A stretch of 64,000 nucleotides of DNA from Bradyrhizobium mercantei (lineage in GTDB: Bacteria > Pseudomonadota > Alphaproteobacteria > Rhizobiales > Xanthobacteraceae). Shown here piece after piece: positions 55,176-62,706 of the stretch. Positions within the stretch are counted from its first letter, which is position 1; the number at the start of each line of letters is the position of its first letter. The stretch spans positions 948,891-1,012,890 of the forward strand of contig NZ_MKFI01000001.1 in NCBI RefSeq assembly GCF_001982635.1, written 5' to 3'. The position numbers were made by a program, and so were the translations under genes. The notes below the pieces were generated by a model. That model was not told where the DNA came from. It saw nothing but the letters and a program-made list of their open reading frames with translations, and ran no database searches.

Positions 55176-56309
55176 TCATCGCTTGCGCCAGACGAACAGC
55201 CCGGACATCGCGTAGTTCCACACCACGCCCATCAGCGCGCCGGCGGCGCCCGCAAGCCACCAGATCGGCTCCTGGTCGTAGACCGAAAACGCGACGCCGA
55301 CATTGGCGAGCAGGCCGACGCTGCAGACCAGATAGAACAGCAGCAGGCCGCGCAGAATGCCAAAACCCTTCAGGCGCTGGTCGCGATAGGTCAGGAAATT
55401 GTTGAGGATGAAGTTGCTGGTCATGGCGACGATCGCGCCGGAGGCCTGGGCCTCCGGGAATGGCGCCTTGAACAGCTCCAGCGCGATGAACAGCACCATG
55501 AGATGCACCAGCAGGCCGAGCCCGCCGACGGCCGCGAACAGGATGAAGCGCAGCGAGATCAGATCATTGGTCAGCTTCGCGAGCACCAGGCCGAGGAAGT
55601 CGAGCGCGACCATCGAGTCGAGCTTGCTCTCGCCGTGCTGGCGGGCCCCGAACGTGTAGGGAATTTCAACCGCGCGCAGCTTGCCGTCCGCCGTCGCCAC
55701 CACGTCGAGCAGGATCTTGAAGCCCTGCGTCGACAGCTGCGGCGCGAGCTGCTCGAAACGATCGCGGCGGATCATGAAGAAGCCGCTCATGGGGTCGGCG
55801 ATCTCGACCTTCAGCGCGCGGCGCGCGATCTCGGTCGCGAACGCGCTGGCGCCGGCGCGCTGCTTGTTGAAGCCGTCGGCCTTGTAGCCCTCGATGTAGC
55901 GGCTGCCGACCACGAGCTCGGCCTCGCCGCTCTGCAACAGCGCCAGCATCTTCGGGAGCTGGCTCTCGTCGTGCTGCAGGTCCGCATCCATCACGGCGGC
56001 ATAGGGCGCGCTCGATGCCAGGATGCCCTCGATGCAGGCGCCGGACAGGCCGCGCCGGCCGATCCGGCGGATACAGCGGACGCGGGAATCCTTCCGCGCC
56101 AGCGCGCGCACCACGTCCCAGGTTCCGTCGGGCGAATTGTCGTCGACGAAGATGATTTCCCAGGACACGTCCTTCAGGATCGCGTCGAGCCGGCGGTAGA
56201 GCACCGTGACGTTGTCGCGTTCGTTGAAGGTCGGGACAACCACCGAGAGCTGCGGCAAGTTTGCTGCCTGCAATGCGGCTTCGGGGCCTGGCTTGATGGC
56301 TTCGTTCAT
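55176..56309 (-). CDS. Polyprenyl-phosphate glycosyltransferase (GT2) fused to GtrA domain
   Basis: A 377-residue protein. Residues 20-240 are a DPM1-like GT2 domain with SVVVPTFNERDNV, VDDNSPDGTW, and the metal motif AVMDADLQHDES. Residues about 250-377 form a four-helix GtrA-like membrane domain (ILFAAVGGLGLLVHLMVLFI). It should load a sugar from a nucleotide donor onto polyprenyl phosphate at the inner membrane. Start MNEAIKPGPEAAL at 56309. Partner of the GT39 gene 7 bp downstream. The sugar cannot be inferred. Confidence 0.92.
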   Translation of the reverse strand: MNEAIKPGPEAALQAANLPQLSVVVPTFNERDNVTVLYRRLDAILKDVSWEIIFVDDNSPDGTWDVVRALARKDSRVRCIRRIGRRGLSGACIEGILASSAPYAAVMDADLQHDESQLPKMLALLQSGEAELVVGSRYIEGYKADGFNKQRAGASAFATEIARRALKVEIADPMSGFFMIRRDRFEQLAPQLSTQGFKILLDVVATADGKLRAVEIPYTFGARQHGESKLDSMVALDFLGLVLAKLTNDLISLRFILFAAVGGLGLLVHLMVLFIALELFKAPFPEAQASGAIVAMTSNFILNNFLTYRDQRLKGFGILRGLLLFYLVCSVGLLANVGVAFSVYDQEPIWWLAGAAGALMGVVWNYAMSGLFVWRKR

Positions 56310-56554
56310 GAGCGCCAGCGTATAGCCGCAGCCTCCCCCGCTGCCAAGGCGGGCCGGCCGAAACGCTCTCTCGGGAAGCGGGAAAACGGGGCAAAAACAC
56401 CCCTCAAAATGCCAACGACCACGAACAAGGGCGCGCGTACATCCGGCGCAGCCAAATTGTCGTGGTCGTCCCAGCGCCGGAGCCCTGAAGCTGCAACGTC
56501 GCCGTTAGAGACCAGATAGGAACCCCTCAGGCGGTCCGCAAGGGGCAGATGGCG

Positions 56555-56761
56555 CTAGTTGTTCGGGACTTCCCGGATCACCGGGCCGCGGGGCACCGGG
56601 GCCGCCGGCGCGGCCTCGGCGGGAGCCGCCTGCGGCTGCGCCGCGGCAGGCTGGGTCGGATTGCGGAGCTGGCTCGGCGACGGCCCATAGATGAACGCCG
56701 CCGCCAGCGCGATGGCTGCGACCAGTGCGCCCAAAAAACCTGCCGTCGATCGTGAATTCAT
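56555..56761 (-). CDS. Small hypothetical membrane-anchored protein
   Basis: A 68-residue protein, MNSRSTAGFLGALVAAIALAAAFIYG, with one N-terminal hydrophobic segment and a proline/alanine/glutamine-rich tail (QPAAAQPQAAPAEAAPAAP). An in-frame upstream start at 56797 is less likely. Such small Pro/Ala proteins are often annotated as hypothetical in Bradyrhizobium; it may be a lipid- or membrane-bound periplasmic peptide. Coding support is the signal-like helix and low-complexity tail only. Confidence 0.55.
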   Translation of the reverse strand: MNSRSTAGFLGALVAAIALAAAFIYGPSPSQLRNPTQPAAAQPQAAPAEAAPAAPVPRGPVIREVPNN

Positions 56762-56828
56762 CCCGATGATCCCCTCGCCTGCGCGGATTGATATCAAAAA
56801 TCGGCCGGCCGCAACAGGATTCGGGAAC

Positions 56829-57200
56829 CTATTTCGCCGCGGCCTTGCGCCGGGTGAAGGCGGTCACGATGTCCTTCTGCGCCAGCTCGATCGCGCGGTT
56901 GGCGGTCGTCAGATTGGCGTCGGCATCCTGTTTCGGAAATTGCAGCGACAGGAAGTCGATCAGCGACACCCGGAAGTTCTGCCGCTCCGAGGGACAGACA
57001 TTGGCGATCAGCGAGATGAACTCCTGATCGGACATCGCCTTGTTGCTGTCGCGGGGATATTCGCGGGCGAGACAATTCCAGTAGGCATCGCGGCCGGTGA
57101 TCGCGAGCTTGTGCGCGTCGTCGACCTCGTCGGCCATTGCAGCGAACGATATGGCGGCGGAGGACGTGATCAAGAGGGCGGCCGCAACCAGCATGCGCAT
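56829..57200 (-). CDS. Small exported hypothetical protein
   Basis: A 123-residue protein with a signal peptide MRMLVAAALLITSSAAISFA and probable cleavage near AMA-D. The mature part contains ITGRDAYWNCLAREYPRDSNKAM and a cysteine in ANVCPSERQNF, so a single disulfide between the two cysteines is possible. A long antisense-overlapping open frame reaching 58874 is a shadow; the real start is the ATG at 57200. Function unknown; it may be envelope-stress related (inference only). Confidence 0.78.
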   Translation of the reverse strand: MRMLVAAALLITSSAAISFAAMADEVDDAHKLAITGRDAYWNCLAREYPRDSNKAMSDQEFISLIANVCPSERQNFRVSLIDFLSLQFPKQDADANLTTANRAIELAQKDIVTAFTRRKAAAK

Positions 57201-57329
57201 TGTTGTTCTCCCGTTTTTCGGCATCCTAGCCAACACCGGCAACCACGATAAGCACCGCCGCGCAAATCTGGCAAACTGGCCAATCACGATTATTTTGACT
57301 ACTCTCGCTTCCTGTTCCCTCCCCTCACG

Positions 57330-58190
57330 ATGAGTGCAGTCGTGGCCAAAGCTCCCCCCAAGGCGACCAAGACCGACGCAAAAACAACCAAGACGGACGC
57401 AGGCAACATCTATATCGGCATCGGCGGCTGGACCTTCGAGCCGTGGCGCGGGGTGTTCTATCCGGACAAGCTCGCGCAATCGAAAGAGCTGTCCTACGCC
57501 GCCTCCAAGCTGACCTCGATCGAGATCAACGGCACCTATTACGGATCGCAGAAGCCGGAGAGCTTCCGCAAATGGGCAGCCGAAGTGCCCGACGGCTTCA
57601 TCTTCTCGCTGAAGGGTCCGCGCTTCGCCACCAACCGCCGCGTGCTCGCCGAGGCCGGCGATTCGGTGAAGCGGTTCTATGATTCGGGTGTGCTGGAGCT
57701 GCGTGACCGGCTCGGCCCGGTGCTCTGGCAGTTCGCGCCGACCAAGAAGTTCGACGGCGCCGATTTCGGCAAGTTCCTCGAGCTGCTGCCGCGCAAGCTC
57801 GATGGCCGTGTGCTGCGCCATGTCGTCGAGGTGCGCCATGACAGCTTTTGCGTACCCGAATTCATCACCCTCATTCGCGAGCACGAAGTGCCGGTGGTGT
57901 TCGCCGAGCACGGCAAGTATCCGGCGATCGCCGACGTCGCGAGCGACTTCGTCTATGCCCGGCTGCAAAAGGGCAATGACGAATTGAAGACCTGCTATCC
58001 GCCGAAGCAGCTCGACGCCTGGGCCAGGCGCTTGCAGGACTGGGCCGGCGGCGGCGAGCCGGACGACCTGCCGAAGGTCGACAAGACTGCGCCGAAAAAG
58101 GCCCCGCGCGACGTGTTCGCCTACGTGATCCACGAGGGCAAGATCCGCGCGCCCGCGGGCGCGATGGAATTGATCGAACGGGTGAAGTAG
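57330..58190 (+). CDS. DUF72 family protein (YecE-like)
   Basis: A 286-residue DUF72/YecE protein with a TIM-barrel fold. IGIGGWTFEPWRGVFYP and SKLTSIEINGTYYGSQKPESF are the family landmarks, preceded by a lysine-rich N-terminal 25 residues. ALPRK-like and VVEVRHDSF segments follow. DUF72 proteins are widespread and of unknown activity. The DUF488 gene follows 9 bp downstream, a common pair. The start MSAVVAKAPPKATKTDAK at 57330 could be extended or shortened. Confidence 0.9.
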   Translation: MSAVVAKAPPKATKTDAKTTKTDAGNIYIGIGGWTFEPWRGVFYPDKLAQSKELSYAASKLTSIEINGTYYGSQKPESFRKWAAEVPDGFIFSLKGPRFATNRRVLAEAGDSVKRFYDSGVLELRDRLGPVLWQFAPTKKFDGADFGKFLELLPRKLDGRVLRHVVEVRHDSFCVPEFITLIREHEVPVVFAEHGKYPAIADVASDFVYARLQKGNDELKTCYPPKQLDAWARRLQDWAGGGEPDDLPKVDKTAPKKAPRDVFAYVIHEGKIRAPAGAMELIERVK

Positions 58191-58199
58191 GGACAACCG

Positions 58200-58661
58200 A
58201 TGGCGAGGGCGAAAAAGCTGTTCACCATCGGCTACGAGCAGACGCCGTCGAAGGCGGTGCTCGACGAACTCCAGCATGCCGGCGTCAAGCTCCTGGTCGA
58301 CGTCCGCGCGGTGGCCTCCTCGCGCCGCCCGGGCTTCTCCAAGAGCCAGCTCGCCGCGGGCCTCGACGAGCGCGGCATCGGCTACGTCCACCTCCGCGGC
58401 CTGGGCACGCCGAAGAGCGGACGGGAGGCGGCGCGCAGCGGGCAATATGCGCTGCTGCACAAGATCTATTCGGCGCACTTGAAGACGGCGCAGGCCAAGG
58501 AGGAGCTCGACGAGCTGTCGGCACTGGTCACGAAATCCGGCCCGGTCTGCATCCTCTGCTACGAGCGCGACCACGAGCACTGCCACCGCCGCTGGATCGC
58601 CGAGATCATCGAGGAGCGCGACGGAGTCAGGATCGAGAACCTCGCCGCGCCGCAGGTCTAG
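58200..58661 (+). CDS. DUF488 family protein
   Basis: A 153-residue DUF488 protein with FTIGYEQTPSKAVLDEL at the N-terminus and the conserved C-terminal motif CYERDHEHCHRRWIAEII, which carries the cysteines and histidines thought to form an active or metal site. DUF488 proteins are uncharacterised but have been discussed as related to RNA-binding or nuclease-like folds. It is co-transcribed with DUF72 (9 bp gap). Its 3' end is convergent with the PhzF gene. Confidence 0.9.
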   Translation: MARAKKLFTIGYEQTPSKAVLDELQHAGVKLLVDVRAVASSRRPGFSKSQLAAGLDERGIGYVHLRGLGTPKSGREAARSGQYALLHKIYSAHLKTAQAKEELDELSALVTKSGPVCILCYERDHEHCHRRWIAEIIEERDGVRIENLAAPQV

Positions 58662-58669
58662 CTTCGGAC

Positions 58670-59587
58670 CTAGCCGCCTTCGCCCGGCACGCTGATCGTG
58701 CCTTCCATCATCTTCACGCAACCGCCGCCGACACGCACCGATGTGATGGCGCCGGCCTGCTTCTGCACCCGCGTCAGCAACAGGCTCGGCCGGCCCATGT
58801 CGACGCCCTGCCCGATCCGCAGCCGCAACTCGCCGTCGCGCGCGGGATCGATGTCGGCAAGGAGCGCCGCGCAAGCCGCAGTCGCGCTGCCGGTGGCAGG
58901 GTCCTCGGACAGCCCGCTCGCGCCGGGATGGAACATGCGTGCCTGCAGGTCGAGCGGTTGCTCGCTCGCCGGCACGTCGCGGGTGTAGAAATAGACGACG
59001 TCGCGGCCGATCTCGGCCAGCGCCTTCGCGAACGCCGCAGCATCGGGCCGCGCCCGCTTCAGCGCCTCGCGCGAGGCGATCTCCACCACCAGGAACGGCA
59101 GGCCGACCGAGACGACCTGCGGCACATGCCGATCGGTCTTCACGTCATCGGCCGACAGCGACAGGCACGCGGCGGCAACGGCCGCGCTCACCTCATTGGT
59201 CCGCTGCAACGCCTGCGGCGCGGTCAGCTCGGCGCCAATCACCCTGCCGCCATCGGACAGGATCGCGACCGGCACGAGGCCGGCCTTCTCCTCGAACCGC
59301 AGCTGCTCCGGCGGCTTCGCCGCAAGGCTCGCCAGCACGAAAGCGGTACCGACATTGGGATGACCGGCGAACGGGATTTCCGAGCGCACCGTGAAGATGC
59401 GAACGTTGGCATCGTTGGCCTTGTCCTGCGGCGGCAGCACGAAGGTCGTCTCGGAATAGTTGAACTCGGTCGCGATCGCCTGCATCTCTTCGGTCGACAA
59501 TCCCTGGGCGTCGAGCACCACGCCGAGCGGGTTGCCGCCGAAGGCGCGGTCGGTGAAAACGTCGACGGTGATATAGCGCCGCTGCAT
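58670..59587 (-). CDS. PhzF family isomerase-like protein
   Basis: A 305-residue PhzF/DAPE-epimerase-fold protein. The N-terminus MQRRYITVDVFTDRAFGGNPLGVVLDAQGL is diagnostic, the catalytic-type glutamate is at position 46 (NYSETTFVL), and the second-domain motif EDPATGSATAA is present. PhzF isomerises a phenazine precursor, but most homologues have unrelated or unknown substrates and no other phz gene is here. The ATG at 59587 is used instead of a start 20 codons upstream. Convergent with DUF488. Confidence 0.9.
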   Translation of the reverse strand: MQRRYITVDVFTDRAFGGNPLGVVLDAQGLSTEEMQAIATEFNYSETTFVLPPQDKANDANVRIFTVRSEIPFAGHPNVGTAFVLASLAAKPPEQLRFEEKAGLVPVAILSDGGRVIGAELTAPQALQRTNEVSAAVAAACLSLSADDVKTDRHVPQVVSVGLPFLVVEIASREALKRARPDAAAFAKALAEIGRDVVYFYTRDVPASEQPLDLQARMFHPGASGLSEDPATGSATAACAALLADIDPARDGELRLRIGQGVDMGRPSLLLTRVQKQAGAITSVRVGGGCVKMMEGTISVPGEGG

Positions 59588-59698
59588 TGTGCTTGTCCTT
59601 GTGCTCCGGTCACCCGCGACCGATGACGCATCGTAGCACAGCCGCAACGACGCCCTTCAGAACACTCGGTACAATCGCACGCGAGCCAGACACGTGAG

Positions 59699-60598
59699 CT
59701 AGAATCGAAACAGCGCGCGCGGCGACGCAAGCACGCGCGCGCGCTCATCGGCGTCGGTGACGAGCTCGTCGAGGAATTTGCGGTTCTTCGCGTAATTCTG
59801 CGTCGTCTCGAACTGCGTGTGCGGCCAGTCGCTGCCCCACAGCAGCCGGTCGACGCCGTAGGCATTGCGCAGCAGCGGATAGGCCTGCTTCGCGAATGCC
59901 TCGCCGTTGGGACCGTTGCGATAGGGTGCCGAAATCTTGACCCAGACATTTCGCGTCGCGCCGAGCTTGAGCACCGACTGGAATCCGGGATCGTCGATGC
60001 CGAGCTTCGGATCGGGCAAGGCGAAATGATCGAGCACGACCTTGACGCCCTGGTCGAGCAGCGTTGGCGCGAGCCTCGCAAGGTCCGTCGCGTTGCGCTG
60101 GATCTCGACCTGCCAGTCGAGCGTCCTGATCTGCGCCAGCAGCGCCGTCCACTCGCCCGAGGCCAGATCGGGCAGCTTCTGCCCGACCAGATTGAGCCGG
60201 ATGCCGGCCACGCCGGCGCGATCGAGCTCACGAAGCTCCTCGGCTCCGACCGTGGGATCAACCACCGCGATGCCGCGCAGGCGGCCGCCCGCCGCCTTCA
60301 GGCATTCGACCAGATAGGAATTGTCGGTGCCGAGAAAGCTCGGCTGCACCAGCACGCCGTTGGTGATGCCGTTCTGGTCGAGCTGTTGCAGATAGAGCGC
60401 GAGCGGCGCGTCGTAGTCCGGCGCGTAGCGGCGGCCCGGCGCGAGCTTCAGCCCGCGATGGAAGACATGGGCGTGGGTATCGATCACGAGCTTCGGCACC
60501 TCAGCCCTCACTTTGCCCGTCAATCCGCCGGCCGACAGCGCGGCCGCCACTCCCGCGGCGAACTGGCGCCGCGTCAATCCGTGTTCGTACGATGTCAT
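59699..60598 (-). CDS. Tat-exported amidohydrolase-2 family protein
   Basis: A 299-residue TIM-barrel amidohydrolase of the 2-pyrone-4,6-dicarboxylate hydrolase/TIM-barrel group. The metal-binding HxH in VIDTHAHVFH and the late aspartate in WGSDWPHTQF are present. The N-terminus LTRRQFAAGVAAALSAGG is a twin-arginine signal, unusual for this mainly cytosolic family. It follows an MFS transporter by 15 bp in an operon headed by a GntR regulator. Likely hydrolyses a cyclic or lactone intermediate taken up by the transporter (inference). Confidence 0.88.
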   Translation of the reverse strand: MTSYEHGLTRRQFAAGVAAALSAGGLTGKVRAEVPKLVIDTHAHVFHRGLKLAPGRRYAPDYDAPLALYLQQLDQNGITNGVLVQPSFLGTDNSYLVECLKAAGGRLRGIAVVDPTVGAEELRELDRAGVAGIRLNLVGQKLPDLASGEWTALLAQIRTLDWQVEIQRNATDLARLAPTLLDQGVKVVLDHFALPDPKLGIDDPGFQSVLKLGATRNVWVKISAPYRNGPNGEAFAKQAYPLLRNAYGVDRLLWGSDWPHTQFETTQNYAKNRKFLDELVTDADERARVLASPRALFRF

Positions 60599-60613
60599 GA
60601 TTATTCCTCGTCA

Positions 60614-61858
60614 TCACGCGCGCGTGGCGGCGGCCTGCTCGAAAACCTTGCCGCGGGTTTCCGGCAGCATCAGCACCGCGAGCAGCACCAGCGAATAGGC
60701 GAACGCGGCGTCGATCCCGATCGCCGCCCCGAGGCCGATGTGATCGCTGAGATAGCCGACCAGGAAGGGAAACGCCGCGGAGACGATGCGGCCGAAATTG
60801 TAGCAGAAGCCGACGCCGGTGCCGCGCACGCCGGCCGGATACAGCTCGCTGAACAGCGCCGCCATGCTGGCGGGAATGCCGGCCGAGAAGAAGCCGAGCG
60901 GGAAGCCGAGCACCAGCATCTGCGAGTTGGACAGCGGCGCGAAGATGTAGACCAGCACCGTGACGACGCAGGCGGCGGCGAACAGCGTCACGTTGGCGCG
61001 CCGCCCGATCCGGTCGCTGATGATGCCCGAAGCCACGCAACCGCAGAAGAAGGCTATGATGATCACGGCGAGATAGGCGCTGGAGCCGAGCACCGAGAGA
61101 TGCCGCACCTCGCGCAGATAGGTCGGCAGGAACGTCGTCAGCGCCGCATAGCCGCCATGGGCGCCGATGCCGAACAGGCCGCCGATCAAGGTCGAGCGCA
61201 GCACGTCGCGGTGGAAGATGCCGGCGAGCGTTACGAAGAACGGCGGTTCGGCTGCGCGCGACGCGGCCCGCGGTGGCTCCTTCAGGCCGCGGCGGATGTA
61301 GAGGATCAACAGCGCCGGGATCAGCCCGACCGCGAACAGCATGCGCCAGGCGATGTCGGCCGGCGCATAGGTAAACACCAAGGCCGAGAGCAGCACCGCG
61401 GCGCCCCAGCCGACCGCCCAGGCGCTCTGCACGGCGCCGAGCGCCTTGCCGCGATGCTCGGCGCGAATGATCTCGGCCATCAGCACCGCGCCGCAGGCCC
61501 ATTCGGCGCCGAAGCCTATGCCTTGAATGGCCTTCAGCACCAGGAGCTGGCTGTAGTTCATCGCAAACGCACAGGCGAAGGTCGCGAGCGCAAAGGTCGC
61601 CACCGTGATCTGCAACGCCTTCACCCGCCCGAAGCGATCGCCGAGCGCGCCGCCGAGCCAGCCGCCGAACGCCCCGAAGAACAGCGTGACCGAGCCGAGC
61701 AGACCGGCGTCGGCCTTGCTGATCCCGAACGCGGTGATCAGCGCCGGTATAGCCAGGCTGAACATCTGGACGTCGAGCGCATCTAACCCCCAGCCGCCGA
61801 AGCTTGCCCAGAAGGTGCGCCGTTCGAGCGGCGAGCATTCGCTGTACCAGTTCACCAT
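60614..61858 (-). CDS. MFS transporter (aromatic acid:H+ symporter/sugar-acid-like)
   Basis: A 414-residue major facilitator with twelve predicted helices. WYSECSPLERRTFWASFGGWGLDALDVQMFSLAIPAL and GGALGDRFGRVKALQ (loop 2-3 motif) resemble the AAHS/sialate group. Two adjacent ATGs (61861 and 61858) follow GGGAGG; the second has better spacing and is used. The frame extends far upstream without support. It lies 46 bp after the GntR regulator and 15 bp before the amidohydrolase, an apparent three-gene catabolic operon. Confidence 0.9.
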   Translation of the reverse strand: MVNWYSECSPLERRTFWASFGGWGLDALDVQMFSLAIPALITAFGISKADAGLLGSVTLFFGAFGGWLGGALGDRFGRVKALQITVATFALATFACAFAMNYSQLLVLKAIQGIGFGAEWACGAVLMAEIIRAEHRGKALGAVQSAWAVGWGAAVLLSALVFTYAPADIAWRMLFAVGLIPALLILYIRRGLKEPPRAASRAAEPPFFVTLAGIFHRDVLRSTLIGGLFGIGAHGGYAALTTFLPTYLREVRHLSVLGSSAYLAVIIIAFFCGCVASGIISDRIGRRANVTLFAAACVVTVLVYIFAPLSNSQMLVLGFPLGFFSAGIPASMAALFSELYPAGVRGTGVGFCYNFGRIVSAAFPFLVGYLSDHIGLGAAIGIDAAFAYSLVLLAVLMLPETRGKVFEQAAATRA

Positions 61859-61904
61859 CATTCCTCCCTGAAATGTCTTGTGTTGTTTTATTTGCTTGCC
61901 GCGG

Positions 61905-62633
61905 TCATCTGATCTCGGCGTGGTAGCGGAAGCGATCCGCCGGCCCGCGCGAGCGGCGCCATTCGATCGGCCGCCGCTCCAGATCGAAGGCAAGGCGCTC
62001 GATCACGATCAGCGGCGCGTTGGCCTTGAGCCGCAGCAGCCGCGATTGCATCTCGGTCGCGATCTCGACGGTGAGGATTTCATCGGCCGAGACCACGACC
62101 TGGCCGCAGCGGTCCTCGTAGAGCGGATACAGCAAGTCGCCGAACTCGGCGATGTCGAGCGCAAGGATCGCCTCGAAGCGCGATCTCTCGAGCCAGATCT
62201 CCTCGGCGAGCAGCGGCACCTCGTCGATCAGCCGCAGCCGCGACAGGCTGATGACGGGCTCGCCGACGGCGATGCGCAACGCCGAGGCCACCGCTGACGG
62301 CGCCGGCATCGCCTTGCGCCGCAGGATGCGGCTTCGCGGCACGCGGCGCTCGCCGCTCTCGGACTGGAAGCGGAAGAAGCGGAACAGCGAGGAATTGAAG
62401 CGCGCACGCCGCACGAAGGTGCCGCGGCCCTGCTGGCGCTCCAGCACGCCGTCGCTGACGAGCTGATCGATCGCCTTGCGCACGGTGCCGATCGCGACGC
62501 CGTAATGCGCGCCGAGCTCGGCCTCCGAGGGGATCAGGTCCCCGGGACGCCATTCATTGCGGTTGATGCGCGCGGCGAGGTCGTCGCGGAGACGCTGGTA
62601 GCGCGGCAGGCGGTCGTCGAGGGGTGAATTCAT
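61905..62633 (-). CDS. GntR family transcriptional regulator (HutC subgroup)
   Basis: A 242-residue GntR regulator with an N-terminal winged HTH (LPRYQRLRDDLAARI and ELGAHYGVAIGTVRKAIDQLVSDGVLERQQGRGTFV in outline) and a C-terminal UTRA ligand-binding domain. Its start at 62633 lacks a good Shine-Dalgarno and lies within or next to a TATATGA-rich operator, so it may be leaderless or autoregulated. It heads an operon with the MFS transporter and amidohydrolase. The effector is unknown. Confidence 0.9.
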   Translation of the reverse strand: MNSPLDDRLPRYQRLRDDLAARINRNEWRPGDLIPSEAELGAHYGVAIGTVRKAIDQLVSDGVLERQQGRGTFVRRARFNSSLFRFFRFQSESGERRVPRSRILRRKAMPAPSAVASALRIAVGEPVISLSRLRLIDEVPLLAEEIWLERSRFEAILALDIAEFGDLLYPLYEDRCGQVVVSADEILTVEIATEMQSRLLRLKANAPLIVIERLAFDLERRPIEWRRSRGPADRFRYHAEIR

Positions 62634-62636
62634 ATA

Positions 62637-62658
62637 GTCATCTATATGAGTATATGAC
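62637..62658. promoter_or_regulatory. Candidate GntR operator (autoregulatory)
   Basis: A 22-bp partial palindrome with GTCAT and ATGAC ends and TATATGA/TCATATA repeats in between, four bases upstream of the GntR start codon. The AT-rich repeats stand out in GC-rich DNA and continue into the start codon region. The position implies repression of the whole GntR-MFS-amidohydrolase operon by its own product. Confidence 0.6.
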
Positions 62659-62706
62659 AGCGCGTCAATCGCTACTTTTATACCTCCAATCACAGATTGC
62701 TGCCGC

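Noticed and set aside
56829..58874. 681-residue minus-strand open frame spanning DUF72 and DUF488
   Set aside because: Only its last 123 codons (start 57200) form a real protein with a signal peptide; the rest is antisense to DUF72 and DUF488.
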